Notes: generated by a model not told the origin, from the sequence alone. DNA of 32,021 nt from Apostichopus parvimensis (GCA_000934455.1 KN885215.1:80714-112734); one strand, 5' to 3'. Positions 9,755 to 22,325 are shown, counted from the stretch's first letter. Numbers and translations: made by a program.

Positions 9755-10125
9755 ATTAAAGGTAGGGGGACAAGCGACGAATTCCCCTCATACTCTGCAA
9801 AATGATTCTTAAATACACTCAGAAAATTTGAACCCGAAAAGTTAATTAATAACGTACTAATTAGCTAAAATCAATGTGCATTTTAACATACGAAACGACT
9901 GGTTTTTCACTAATATGCAAATTACGTGACGTGTAAGGAGTGACTGTCGTTGTGAGAGTATTGGTGTGGAAAGAATTGGTACAGAAACCCGACATAAGAC
10001 TGTAGTGAAGGCTAGCCAACAGTATACTATACTACACAGTATACTATTACTAATGTACAGGCTGTAAGCCCTATCACACGTTAACCACTGAGCTAACACT
10101 CCCTAAGTGTCACCAGACCTTTAAT
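9755..10125. mobile_element. MITE with 17-bp terminal inverted repeats and TTAA-like termini
   Basis: The left end TTAAAGGTAGGGGGACA (9756-9772) and the right end TGTCACCAGACCTTTAA (10108-10124) are inverted repeats with 14 of 17 positions matching, about 370 bases apart. The outermost TTAA could be a target duplication. No transposase frame is present, so it is non-autonomous. Near the right end the minus strand reads GTTAGCTCAGTGGTTAACG, a tRNA box A-like stretch, so a SINE fragment may be nested or co-opted. Internal AGTATACT palindromes lie near 10019-10047. Confidence 0.65.
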
Positions 10126-11604
10126 GTGTGCATTTCAGTGATTAATGAAATAGTATGTACTTACAATAAACATTGCTACCAGAATTGAATCTCTGAAACA
10201 GGTTAAGTCTAATCTCATTATCATGATTAGCTGCAAAGATCTGAGGTGTTAAAGACTAAAATTTGAATATTTTCTCTAGTAACAGTAAAAGTAGTGAATG
10301 TCATCCTGGCAGATAAGAATAAGATGCAATTGTTTTCTCACTGACATCCATTTTCTGATAACAAAAGAAAATTTTGTGGTGAAATATATCACAAGAGCAG
10401 CAACATGTATCAGTGTCTACCATCAGGCATGTTCCCCTGAGATCATTTTCTTAAAACTCGCACTGTGCTCACCAAACCAATAATATGTTATATACTGTTG
10501 GCTAATGTTCATCATGAAAAAAGGTATAACAGTCTTTAAGTAGAATTCATCCATATTAGCAATAGGAGAAGTGTGCCAACATGATCAGGAACTAAAATAG
10601 CAAATTTTCTGAGATTGCAAAGAAGTCGAAAAAGAAATGTGCAAGAAAAGTTGTAAAGCTGGAGCCAGCGATCCTTTCTATAGGTAAGTGTCATTTGTGA
10701 ATGAAAGTAGCACTGGAGTAGGTATTTCTAGTTGGTTGTTCAAAAGTATTTCTCTGTTTTTACCTGTCTGTCCATAGGTCATTTGTTTTTAGTCAAAATA
10801 TCAAGGTGAAAATGTATATGTAATTAGTGCTATTAAGTGGATTAAGGATACCACTGCCTTGTTGCAGGGTGTATAACCACCCACATCCACCTCCCAAGTA
10901 CAGAGTTCAAGCTATACTGCCAAACAGTACACAACAAGTTCTCTGCTTAACTGAAAGACAACAGACTAGCTGCCTGATGACAGTGACAAGGTGATTGAAA
11001 GTGGATTACCAAGAAAGGTTCATGAACTTATAATTTGCAAATTTGGTAGGAATTCAATTCAAAATTAAGGGTTATGTAGATGTCATATGCAGTCATAGTG
11101 TATGTTTGATAGGCACTTCCATAGAAATGATAAAAAGAGTGATACACAGTACTTCATATTGAGCTCCTTAAGTTTGAGGATGCTTAGTACAAGCACCAAG
11201 GTTACCCAACAATTTTTTAATGGACAACTTTGGAGTAGTGACAAAGTTGCAGTTGTCAGGGTTGAATGAATATCTTTGATATCATTGTTGAGTATAACAT
11301 TCGTAATAGTATTATATTTTGCATTGCTGATTGTTAGTTTATGGTCATAATGGTAATAGCAGACTAAATTTATAATATATTATTAAATACTTTACATGAC
11401 AATATCATGTATTAGTGGTGGCAACACTAGTAATATTGAACATGCAGTATAGAGCACTTTACATCTCAAACATGTGTATTATGTAGTGTGGCATTAGCCA
11501 AATCAATCACTTTGCATTTAATTGTGTATAATTTGGGGGTGCAGTCACAAAAAAATATATTACAGAAACATTTATCATGAAATAAAACACATTACAACAT
11601 GTAT
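10126..11604 (+). other. Intronic sequence between MITE and 56-bp minisatellite
   Basis: AT-rich sequence with no recognised gene. A candidate recursive-splice site at 10683/10684 and the small open stretch before it (10614-10683) are described separately. Other short frames are treated as chance. Confidence 0.7.
10614..10689 (+). other. Candidate ratchet (recursive-splice) site or cassette microexon
   Basis: ATCCTTTCTATAG|GTAAGT places a pyrimidine-bearing 3' splice site directly against a perfect 5' splice site at 10683/10684. Alternatively, 10614-10683 (after TTTTCTGAG) is a 70-base exon that can be entered in phase 1, as the SH3 exon requires, and is open throughout (CKEVEKEMCKKSC...). 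Neither reading is proven. Another phase-compatible pseudo-exon can be found at 21945-22001, so chance is a real possibility. Confidence 0.3.
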
Positions 11605-12360
11605 ATCTATATGTTGATGTTGCTGTATCAGTATGAAATAGTACACATCACAATGAGATGATGCATGAGTTGATGTCGGTGTAGCAATATGAAATAATAC
11701 ACAACACAATGACATGATGCATAAACTAATGTTGCTGTATCAATATGAAATATTACACATCACCATGACATGATGCATAAACTAATGTTGCTGTATCAAT
11801 ATGAAATATTACACATCACAATGAGATGATGTATAAACTAATGTTACTGTATCAATATGAAATATTACACATCACAATGAGATGATGCATAAACTAATGT
11901 TACTGTATCAATATGAAATATTACACATCATCATGAGATGATGCATAAACTAATGTTGCTGTATCAATATGAAATATTACACATCACCATGAGATGATGC
12001 ATAAACTAATGTTGCTGTATCAATATGAAATATTACACATCACAATGAGATGATGCATAAACTGATGTCGCTGCAGCAATATGACATATTACACATCACA
12101 ATGAGGTGATGCATAAACTAATGTTGCTGTTTCAATATGAAATATTACACATCACCATGAGATGATGCATAAACTAATGTTGCTGTATCAATATGAAATA
12201 TTACACATCACAATAACATGATGCATAAACTGATATAGCTGCAGCAATATGAAATATTCACATCACAACCAAATGATGCATATAGTTGAAGATGCTATTG
12301 CTATATGATATTTATACACATAACAATGGAGTGATTCACATGTGGATGCTGTTGTTACAA
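11605..12360. repeat. 56-bp minisatellite, about 13 copies
   Basis: The word ATGCAT(AA) recurs at 11661, 11717, 11773, 11829 (ATGTAT), 11885, 11941, 11997, 12053, 12109, 12165 and 12221, every 56 bases, then at 12276. The unit includes AAACTAATGTTGCTGTATCA and ATATGAAATATTACACATCA. Outer copies are more diverged than central ones. Stops occur in all frames, so it is non-coding. Confidence 0.97.
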
Positions 12361-15300
12361 TATTATGGACTATTTAGTTTCATTACCTGCCATGATTCAT
12401 TAGCTTGAGTGCATAAAATACATTATGCGAAGTAATGTACTTTATGAAATTATGAATACGTTCAGTGTATGTTGCTTTGTGTAACTGATGCTGCATTACT
12501 CACATCTGCTTGTTGTAGTTCTACAATATTACATTGTCTGTGTGATTATCATCTTGCATGTGTCAGGCAGTTTAATTTGGCAATATCTCTCTCTTTGCTA
12601 GGTCAACTATGCATGAATACCACCACCATCATGATAGGATGTATCAATTCCATTTTTATTTTCTCCCTGTGTATGAGTACTGTCATCATTTCATCAAAGA
12701 GATCTGTTTTTGCACTTGTGAAAGACATCCTTACTTTGGTTTTACTTTATCGCTAAAAGTCAATTGCCTCTTCCTACCGTCTGCTTTCTATGCATAGTTT
12801 AAATATTCAAAAGTAATTTTGGCTGCCATCATAAATTAAGTTGTTGTTATCCTTTATTGAAGTGTTTAGACTGTTGAAAATTGATAATACATTTCACTCA
12901 GCTTTACAATCTGCTTGAAGAGGTATTTTGTATTTAAGTCACAATTGAAAAGTTCAAATTTTCTTCACATCCCACTATAGCCAACTTAAGTTTTATTCAG
13001 TTTTTCCAGTGCACAACTTTATTTCAATACTTTGTGTCAAATTGAATAAATCTTGAAAGCATTGCAAATACAAGTAAGCTGGTAAATGCTGACATTGGTG
13101 TAACTTTGGAAGACAGTAGAATGTGTTTCTAGGGATATTCAAGAATTGAATTTATGAGAGTCTAAACAGGTTAATTTAATGTGATATATTGCCAGTAACT
13201 GGAGTATGAACAGCCCAGTTTTGCCATCGCAGGAATTAACATAAGTATCAGATTGTTTGTATCAAGTTTCAAGCTATTCAAGTTCTGTCATTACACAAAG
13301 GATAAGACATTGTCTACTTTCACTTCCTGTTATCTTGTAGCTGTGTAATATGAATGGTTTGTCCTTAATCAGAAACAGTTGCACTTTCAAATCCAAAATA
13401 CTCCTATATATATCCTAGCTGCGTGTACACTCTTTGGTCCTGCTGAAGACATAGCCTATGCAATCATGATGGCATGTGTGTATGATTGATTGATTGTAAT
13501 CATGGTATGATCAAGGAGGGAAACCTTGGATGGAATTCATTTGTTGTGTGTGGATGCCTCATATTTAGTGCAAGAAGACAGTGTGGTCTTCAGTGGAGAT
13601 CAAAGGTCATTTGCAGTCAGGGGGGGGGGCAGGTCAAAACATTAAACCATGTAGACATGTTATCTCAAGAAATTCAACTTGGATAGATCTCATACTTTGC
13701 AGGTAGATGCCCTGTATTGACTAAGTAAAGGCTTGTGATTTTGGTGGAGATCATATATTATCTGAGTTCAGCAGCAGTCAAAATGTAACAACCTTGTAAC
13801 ACTGTCTCTAAAGAAGGAAGTTGGATCTTTCTTGTTCCTAGTTTGAGGATGCCTAAATATTGCAGAGGCTAACAGACATGAAAATTTTTAAGATTCATAC
13901 TTCAAGGTAGATCTGATTTCTAAATATTATGTTAATTACATCATCAGAACCTCAATGCAATTTAGGCATTTTTGTTCTTTTGTCAAAAAGACTGAATTTT
14001 GACTAAATATGCACATTTTGAATTTCATCTTCTTTGACATTTAGACTTGACAACTGAGCAGTGTCATTCCTAGTATTTCTTATGCCTGCTACATAGTGAA
14101 AATATATTAAAACTGACGTCAGTTGCTACCAGGGCTAAACATACATCTATGCTATCAGTTACATGCATCTGTTTGAACACATCAGTGGATATCAAACAGG
14201 ACTTCTAACAATTTCTTTGTTGAAAACTTCAATGATTTCTAAAGGCTGTAATTACTGCTTCATACATAAATCTGGTTGAAGTATAGTCCTGCACAATCAT
14301 GTAACATAGTTAAAGGCTGGATTAACAGATTATCTGTATTTTTTGCAATACTAAGAAGAATAAGTTTGCATATGTTGCCAGCCACTGTTATGTGTATTGT
14401 AAAAGTAACTCACCTTCTTATGTGCACTTCAATCACCACAATGTATGTCTTAACACCAAGTTTGCATTGATACTAAACAGATAATGTTTGGGAACCTGCA
14501 AAGATGAATAATCTTTTAGAACATTCTGAAAGGATGATCACAGCTCAATTCAATCACAACACTGAAGCAATCACAACACTGAAGCTCGATTGGCTAGTAA
14601 CATATTTAAATGTTATTTTTTATTTGTACATTTGGGGTGTGGCATCCCTCTGTTGAAGGATGTTATGTATGAAGCAAGGAAAATGTATGAGTACTTAGGT
14701 TATTCATGTAGTAAAGCTTTAAAAAGTTAAGATTATCAAAAGGGATTCATTCTCATATGTGATTATCATGTTGCAACAATATTAATATGTTGAAGTACAA
14801 AAGTGCCAAAGTTTGCATCTCAGGACCTAAAGGACTCTCAGTAGCCTAAAAGATGTTGAGGTTTGTAAGCTACCTTTCTGAATGTTCCTTACATGACCAA
14901 GTACCATAATCACAATCAAACAAGAAAGAAAAACAAAGGTATTTGTGTTAGACTAATAGTCCATGGATATTGGTCTTATAGACCAAGCCAAGGAAAGGAC
15001 TTGTCTTTAATAATCTTTATTATACAAATATATTTACAGATGCATTTTGCATAGATGTTGTCAGTTTAGAGGAACATTGTTCAAACAATTGTCCGTTTAA
15101 GTCACATAAGGAATAATATCATTAGGCATAAACCTAAAAGGATTGCAAAACAAAGCAAAAAAACATGACATTAAAATTGTTGGACACAACATTTTCTGTG
15201 GTGAAGTGGCCAGTTTATTACTTTCGATTTCATAGCATAGAACTGGTAAGATTTGTTAGGCTGAATGAGAGGTATCCAAATATGTGTGAATATGACATGA

Positions 15301-16619
15301 CTACCTTTAATTCACCTTTACAATGTATTCAAACTGCGTCAATAATAACGACTCTTATCTGCTCAAGTTTACATCAGATGTTCTTGTTATAATGTACACT
15401 ATTGATGTTACATGATTGAAAGCTTTGAGCATTGGTTCTAAGATGGTTTGTGTCTTTTACACTAAGAACTAAACATGTTTGCAGAGTTAGGTTTGTTCTA
15501 GCTTAAACTGAAAATCTGATATTGTAGGTAGTTCTGCATTGCTAGATGAATGTAGTATAGTATTGGCAGTTAGCCAATGTCACTCATGGATCTCCAATTT
15601 ATGTTCATCTCAGGGTTTGTTCTGCATTAGAAATGAAGATAATACTTCACATGAACTGATTCTTGTCAAACTGTCACTTTTGACAAATTTCTTTGATGAA
15701 AGGAATACAGATGGAAACAATATAGTAATATTTGCCTGCTGTTCAATGCAGTTAACATCTACCCCACATCATGATATTTATAAGGATTAAAGACATTTCT
15801 GCATAACTACACAGCATTAACAGGCCAGAAATTAAAAGCATTTACTTCCTTATTTGAAGGGCTGCTATGTTATTCAGTATTAAATATGATTTGACTTGAA
15901 CTGTCTGGTGAAATGCAATTGAATATTCATCATCTAGTTGTAGCTGTGGTTGACTTTCAGTATTGGCAATGAATGCATGCCAGTATATCTTGTGATATAT
16001 ACTTTATGACAGAGGTTGAAGTTTCATTTTCGGTTCTGCAGACAACTTATTAATACAGTAAAAATAAAACTACATGCTATTTATCCAGCATCTGTTTGGA
16101 GCACAAATGGTTTTGCTTGACCTAGAATTGGCAAATTGAACAGAACAGAAGGAAATGAACATCTTTTAGCAAGCCTTAGTAGATCACTTAAGCAGATTAA
16201 ACATTGTTTGTGTGTACATACTAGCAGTCATATCTTTTGGAATTACTGTGTAACTGTTCTTTCAGAAAACACTGTTGTATATTTCTTTAGTTTTTTTGTA
16301 TAATATACGATTTGGAAATTTGACTCTTTTATGCTGGACATTGGAGTTACCATTTGTTAAAGGGCAGTCCAGAATCCTGTGGAAAAAGTGGAGGAGTTCT
16401 AAACTGCAGCATCTGCATTTCAATACCGTTAAAACCGAATGTAAGAACCTTGTTACACACAATTGCCAGTGCATTGTATTTTGTCTTAGTCCAGTTGATA
16501 GTGTATTGTAGTATCATTCAAATTGAAATGTCACTGTAAAAGTCTTATTTGGTGCATTCATTGTGTGGGGTTTCTGTTACATAAACAGGCTGTTAGTTCT
16601 GTTCAAGTAGAACAATCAA
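12361..16619 (+). other. Long AT-rich intronic stretch without assigned gene
   Basis: It holds many 60-95 codon frames (for example 12469-12756, 15165-15392, 15539-15790) that are hydrophobic or low-complexity and match nothing I know. A G10 run lies at 13620-13629, a short TGAT repeat near 13487, and a 17-bp direct duplication at 14551-14584. I see no RNA gene or transposon ends. Confidence 0.7.
14551..14584. repeat. 17-bp tandem duplication
   Basis: CAATCACAACACTGAAG occurs twice without a gap. Confidence 0.9.
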
Positions 16620-18096
16620 TTGATGCCATACCAGTTATACTGGAATGTCTGAGAAAATTATGGATTTGTTAATGTGTTAGTTTAGTATTTATCCTCACAG
16701 TTTTAATTGTAAAATATCATAATATATATATGTGATATTTACCACTTTCATTGAAGCTTTAAAGAGGTAAAGATAAAGTAGAGCTGCTATAGACATCAAG
16801 TGCTACTGCTCACTTCTCACTGGGACTTTATTCTCTGTCTCTTCTTTAAATACAACTACCACTGCTGCTACGTTTCTCATAAACGTTCAATGGTGCTTGA
16901 TTTTGCAATTTCCTCTTTCTTTCCAATATCATACACTACTGCCATTTATATTAGACTCAGAGCATTAGTTTTGGCCTCCTCGGGTTATTTATAGATACTT
17001 GCAACCAGGAAATGACTGCTGATGGTATGTGGCCAGCTCTTAATTGATCCTTCTGTCATTGCCACAAATCCAGTTTTGATGCTGACAGACCATGGCGATA
17101 TTCAACAATAGATTTACTGCTACACTAGGATATATAGCATTGCAGTCTAATAGTGTGCAGGATTCATCACTAAGAATGCATTGTATGCCTTCATTGCTAT
17201 GCCTTCACCTCCTTGAATAAAAGCTTGCACGGGTTGAGGTCAAGACAATTAAAGGCAATAAAACAGTAGACTATTCATAAGCAATTAATGGATTGCAATT
17301 AGTCATCACTTTCAGCAGATACATCTCACAATGATGGACAGAACAAAGTTGAAGTGCATATGGTCCAAGTTTGTCTTGAACGTTTTTTTGTTTTTTTTTA
17401 ATATTTTACAGATTAGCATAGCATTAATATATTTTGTCTATATGTGTGATATATATTATATTTTGGAAACGGTTCCAGTTGTGAAGTTATTTGATTTCTG
17501 TGAGTTCAAATGTGTGAGTTACATTGTGTTGAAATGTCATGTTATGAGGTTTTATACATTTACTTTGAGGACACTTATTTACTTCACTTATCTCAAGAGA
17601 TTGTATTCCTCTGGTGAGCTTTTGGCTTTATTTTCATGTCCTCTATCAGACAAATAAGGAAAGATTGGATTAACTTTCCTATGCCACGATTGACATAAAG
17701 GTCACTTGTCAAAAGTCTACCTCAGAACCATCTGCATGCTAAGAGGCTGGATTGTTTGAACTACAGAGATTTTGTTTCATCTTTTAATCCCTTTATGCAG
17801 ATTCTTAAAGCTGGAAGTGAGTGTGCTGGAATGAAATGTTTTGCATACCGATACTGTCTTGTTTGTGAACCTCCCTTGAGGGCAAATTCTGTTTATCATC
17901 TGATCCGATCTTATACATGAGTACAATAACTCTGCTTTCCTTATCTGATTCCTCTCAGTCTACATATATACAATAATAAGTGTTTACAGTTTCATTACAT
18001 TCTCAATTTATAATACACTGTGGTTATTTTATTTAACCACTCCCATCAACTGCTTTCCAATTTCAATATGTTTATCACTTAATGTGAAATCAAAAA
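16620..18096. repeat. Left copy of an apparently identical 1,477-bp duplication abutting an assembly gap
   Basis: The sequence is the same as 18147-19623 at a constant offset of 1,527, and no differences were seen in the parts compared, including 64- and 108-codon frames whose translations are identical. It ends exactly where the N-run begins. This is the signature of two contig ends covering the same DNA. The 108-codon frame (17331-17657) is hydrophobic and unrecognised. Confidence 0.95.
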
Positions 18097-18146
18097 NNNN
18101 NNNNNNNNNNNNNNNNNNNNNNNNNNNNNNNNNNNNNNNNNNNNNN
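18097..18146. other. Assembly gap of exactly 50 N
   Basis: Fifty N characters, probably a placeholder for a gap of unknown size. The flanking sequences overlap by 1,477 bases, so the true gap is probably negative. Confidence 0.99.
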
Positions 18147-19623
18147 TTGATGCCATACCAGTTATACTGGAATGTCTGAGAAAATTATGGATTTGTTAAT
18201 GTGTTAGTTTAGTATTTATCCTCACAGTTTTAATTGTAAAATATCATAATATATATATGTGATATTTACCACTTTCATTGAAGCTTTAAAGAGGTAAAGA
18301 TAAAGTAGAGCTGCTATAGACATCAAGTGCTACTGCTCACTTCTCACTGGGACTTTATTCTCTGTCTCTTCTTTAAATACAACTACCACTGCTGCTACGT
18401 TTCTCATAAACGTTCAATGGTGCTTGATTTTGCAATTTCCTCTTTCTTTCCAATATCATACACTACTGCCATTTATATTAGACTCAGAGCATTAGTTTTG
18501 GCCTCCTCGGGTTATTTATAGATACTTGCAACCAGGAAATGACTGCTGATGGTATGTGGCCAGCTCTTAATTGATCCTTCTGTCATTGCCACAAATCCAG
18601 TTTTGATGCTGACAGACCATGGCGATATTCAACAATAGATTTACTGCTACACTAGGATATATAGCATTGCAGTCTAATAGTGTGCAGGATTCATCACTAA
18701 GAATGCATTGTATGCCTTCATTGCTATGCCTTCACCTCCTTGAATAAAAGCTTGCACGGGTTGAGGTCAAGACAATTAAAGGCAATAAAACAGTAGACTA
18801 TTCATAAGCAATTAATGGATTGCAATTAGTCATCACTTTCAGCAGATACATCTCACAATGATGGACAGAACAAAGTTGAAGTGCATATGGTCCAAGTTTG
18901 TCTTGAACGTTTTTTTGTTTTTTTTTAATATTTTACAGATTAGCATAGCATTAATATATTTTGTCTATATGTGTGATATATATTATATTTTGGAAACGGT
19001 TCCAGTTGTGAAGTTATTTGATTTCTGTGAGTTCAAATGTGTGAGTTACATTGTGTTGAAATGTCATGTTATGAGGTTTTATACATTTACTTTGAGGACA
19101 CTTATTTACTTCACTTATCTCAAGAGATTGTATTCCTCTGGTGAGCTTTTGGCTTTATTTTCATGTCCTCTATCAGACAAATAAGGAAAGATTGGATTAA
19201 CTTTCCTATGCCACGATTGACATAAAGGTCACTTGTCAAAAGTCTACCTCAGAACCATCTGCATGCTAAGAGGCTGGATTGTTTGAACTACAGAGATTTT
19301 GTTTCATCTTTTAATCCCTTTATGCAGATTCTTAAAGCTGGAAGTGAGTGTGCTGGAATGAAATGTTTTGCATACCGATACTGTCTTGTTTGTGAACCTC
19401 CCTTGAGGGCAAATTCTGTTTATCATCTGATCCGATCTTATACATGAGTACAATAACTCTGCTTTCCTTATCTGATTCCTCTCAGTCTACATATATACAA
19501 TAATAAGTGTTTACAGTTTCATTACATTCTCAATTTATAATACACTGTGGTTATTTTATTTAACCACTCCCATCAACTGCTTTCCAATTTCAATATGTTT
19601 ATCACTTAATGTGAAATCAAAAA
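18147..19623. repeat. Right copy of the apparently identical 1,477-bp duplication
   Basis: It begins at the first base after the N-run with TTGATGCCATACCAG, as at 16620, and runs to the A-run at 19619-19623, after which unique sequence follows. It is probably the overlapping start of the next contig and not a real second copy. Confidence 0.95.
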
Positions 19624-19733
19624 AGACTCCAGCCCTAAGATGACAAGATCTATTTTATGCCCTGCCCTAATCTTCCATCCTTTTGTGCAAATTGATTCCT
19701 AACTGAAAGTGAAAGTAATAATTATAAATATGA

Positions 19734-19977
19734 AGAGAGCACCAATTCACTCCTAATTGTTTGGCTCTCATTATGAAAGACGAATGCCCTGGCAATTTCC
19801 TGCTACCTATCACAGCTGGTACGAATGAATTATTGCCACATGCTAGAATTCCAATATATTATGCAGAGAGATCTGAGACTGCAGCTTGAAGCAGTGTGTG
19901 ATTGCTCTTCGTCTAAGGGTGTTGCTAGCTGATGTGCAGCCAGTTTACAGCTTTGGAAACCTTTAAGCTAAGCTAAG
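19734..19977 (+). other. Candidate unassigned exon or first exon ending in a strong donor
   Basis: This block has less extreme AT content than its surroundings and ends in CTAAG|GTGAGT at 19977/19978. It includes a 38-codon frame starting at ATG 19773 (MKDECPGNFLLPITAGTNEL...) and ending at TGA 19887-19889, before the donor. It could be an untranslated or short-ORF first exon. No homology is recognised and no clear promoter is seen beyond CCAATATATTATG at 19851-19863. Confidence 0.2.
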
Positions 19978-22293
19978 GTGAGTTCTGGACATGTTTAGTT
20001 TTATACTGGGGAGAAATATTCTTGTTTGTTGTCAATTTTCATGAGATATTTTCCGATTGACTTTATTTTATTAAGTTTCTTCAACTTGAATTTAGGCTTT
20101 ATGCAAAATAGCTTTATTAACTACTTATATAGTCAAAATAGAAGTAAACTGCTTGTATGTATGGCTGCTGTTTATGGCAATATGTTGTCTCTATTTGATT
20201 AGTAACCATAGATTTCTGTTCAATCTCAGATGGTCATATGTGATAATTACTCATTATTTTAGATAATCAACAAATGCATACTAGTTTCATTGACGTAAAG
20301 CTCCCCAAATTTGACTGAGATAACAGAAACTTCATCGTAAGGTGTGCTGCTTGGGAAACATGGAAAGCATTGTCACACACATTATCACTTACGACTATTT
20401 AACTTGTTTTTCTTCTTGTGTCATGTTACTCTTCAACCAAGTGCTACCATCTTTTGACTGATTAGTACATTTTGAAATTAACAGAATTGTTCTATAGAGC
20501 AAACTCTTGTAATCCTTCCTGGTAAGCAGTGGAATTACTTGTTGCTTTCTATAGATCTACATTTGCCTTGCTTGCAATCACACCGAACATCAGGTTTGAA
20601 ACAGGAACAATTGGTAATTACTAAAAAGGGAACATCCTGAATAAAGCATTATTTAATGGCAACTATAAAATTATTCTGATAGAATAAATAAAAATCTAGC
20701 AACTTTAAGCCTGTATATTGAAGCTAAGGAATTATTGTAACTTTGCATACAATCATCATCAGTGTCTCTCAAGCAATGGAAGAAATTGAATGTCACAAAG
20801 TGCTCTAAATTTCGGTGTGTTATCAACTGTTGAGTGAAACAAACCTTCATAATGTATGTTAGAGTAGAAGAGATATAATATTGCTTAATAGGACGAAGGA
20901 ATGTTGAAATCACAAACGTTCTGTTAAACTTGACTTCCTCCTAGGCTTTTAATTATTTTTTTATTTTATTTATTTATAATTAGTATCTGTTGATTGAACT
21001 ATTGATGTATGATGTTTGCATGTTGGTTTTCAACATTGTTACATCTTTATAATATGTTGGGTTCATAATGGTTAAATAAACATTGAAAATGTCCACAGCA
21101 AATAAATGTAACTCAATAGTGACATAATTGTACACATGTATACATCCCTTGTGCTCAAGTGACAACTTTTCATCTAACATTTTGATTCTATCCATTAATA
21201 GCTCTAGATGTCAACAACATACATCTGCAGTCTGCAAGCCATTAAAAATACTTTGGTTTCCTTGCAGTATTCTTCTCATTTGCCTTATTCTTTTTTATTT
21301 ATTGGATTCAGCCCACAAAATGCTTTTTTTTCTCCATTTTTTACCCTTTTTGTTGGTAGCGTCATTTGTCCATAACTGCAAATTCTATTAGAAAATTCCC
21401 TGTGTGTTCCTTTGTTTGAAAGACAATACTTTTTTATCTTGTTGATGTAACCATAGCATACCAAAATACTAACAAGTCAAGTTGCAAACGATTAAGAGGC
21501 ACAATGTAGAGTGAACTTTGTATTACTTTAAATACAAAATTTCTTCTGATTATTTACAAAGGAGCATATCTTGAGTCAGTGACTGTAAACAAGGTACCTT
21601 ATATTAACATGAAGCAGCACCAGTTGGTGATCAGGACATGTGAAAGCTATAAAGATCCCTTAGGGTTTTCAGTGGTTGCAACTATGGTCATGTGACATTT
21701 AATCCAAGTCACTAAACAAAGCAAAGGATTGTTGGGAAATATCTACTAAAGATGCTCTTTGGAATGGAAGTCTGAACAAAACTTAACAAGTAATATTAAT
21801 GCCATTTGTTGCCTGTCAAAATATTGGTTATAAGCAATCTGTTCTCTATTATAATTTTAATATGAATCAATATTGAATACTTTAACATCAGAAGAAAATA
21901 GAATTCTACTGTTCTATGTAGTGTACTAAGGTCAACAACATTAGCAGTTGATTGTAAAGAATCTAGCTTATACTTCAAGAATGTCTCTGTGATTTCACAA
22001 GGTAAGGCTTGTTTTGTGAATTCATTTCTGGAATTTGATATATACCCATTTTAATTTTAAACCCTTCATAACAATAGCTTACTGTACATGCTGTGGCAGG
22101 AATGGTTAGCATATGGTTACAATGGATATTACTTATTACAAGTAAAATCAAAATGTTTTTTGTAGAAACAATTGTATTTTATATTTTTATTTTCTTCATC
22201 ACCAAATAATGTATTAAAAATCAGTAGTTTCCACGGTATCCTGCAGTATTTATTCTTGTTTAGAAATCAATTATTGTGTAGAGTATGTAAGGA

Positions 22294-22325
22294 CTGATTT
22301 AATTTCTTGTTTAATACAGGTAAGT
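22294..22325 (+). other. Candidate recursive-splice (ratchet) site
   Basis: The order is a branch-point-like CTGAT (22294-22298), a T-rich tract ending in TACAG (22319) and then GTAAGT at 22320-22325. This is the CAG|GTAAGT zero-length-exon arrangement known from recursive splicing of long introns in insects and vertebrates. It sits within a stretch of more than 24 kb with no assigned exon. Use is unproven. Confidence 0.4.

Noticed and set aside
11605-12360. CRISPR-like regular spacing
   Set aside because: The whole 56-bp unit is conserved, with no unique spacers, in an animal genome: it is a minisatellite.
12469-12756. 95-codon hydrophobic frame resembling a membrane protein
   Set aside because: T-rich DNA gives such translations by chance; there are no splice sites, motifs or protein-like balance.
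13620-13629. G10 run as a G-quadruplex
   Set aside because: A single G-run without three partner runs nearby; a simple homopolymer is enough.
17331-17657. 108-codon frame, repeated at 18858-19184
   Set aside because: Hydrophobic, Phe/Tyr/Ile-rich translation of AT-rich DNA with no known domain. The second copy is the contig overlap, so its preservation is not evidence of selection.
16620-19623. Recent segmental duplication
   Set aside because: Exact abutment of both copies to a 50-N placeholder and apparent identity fit an assembly overlap better.
21945-22001. 57-base open stretch with AAG|GTAAGG donor, phase-compatible with the SH3 exon
   Set aside because: The acceptor has no pyrimidine tract. 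It shows how easily phase-compatible pseudo-exons arise in this intron.
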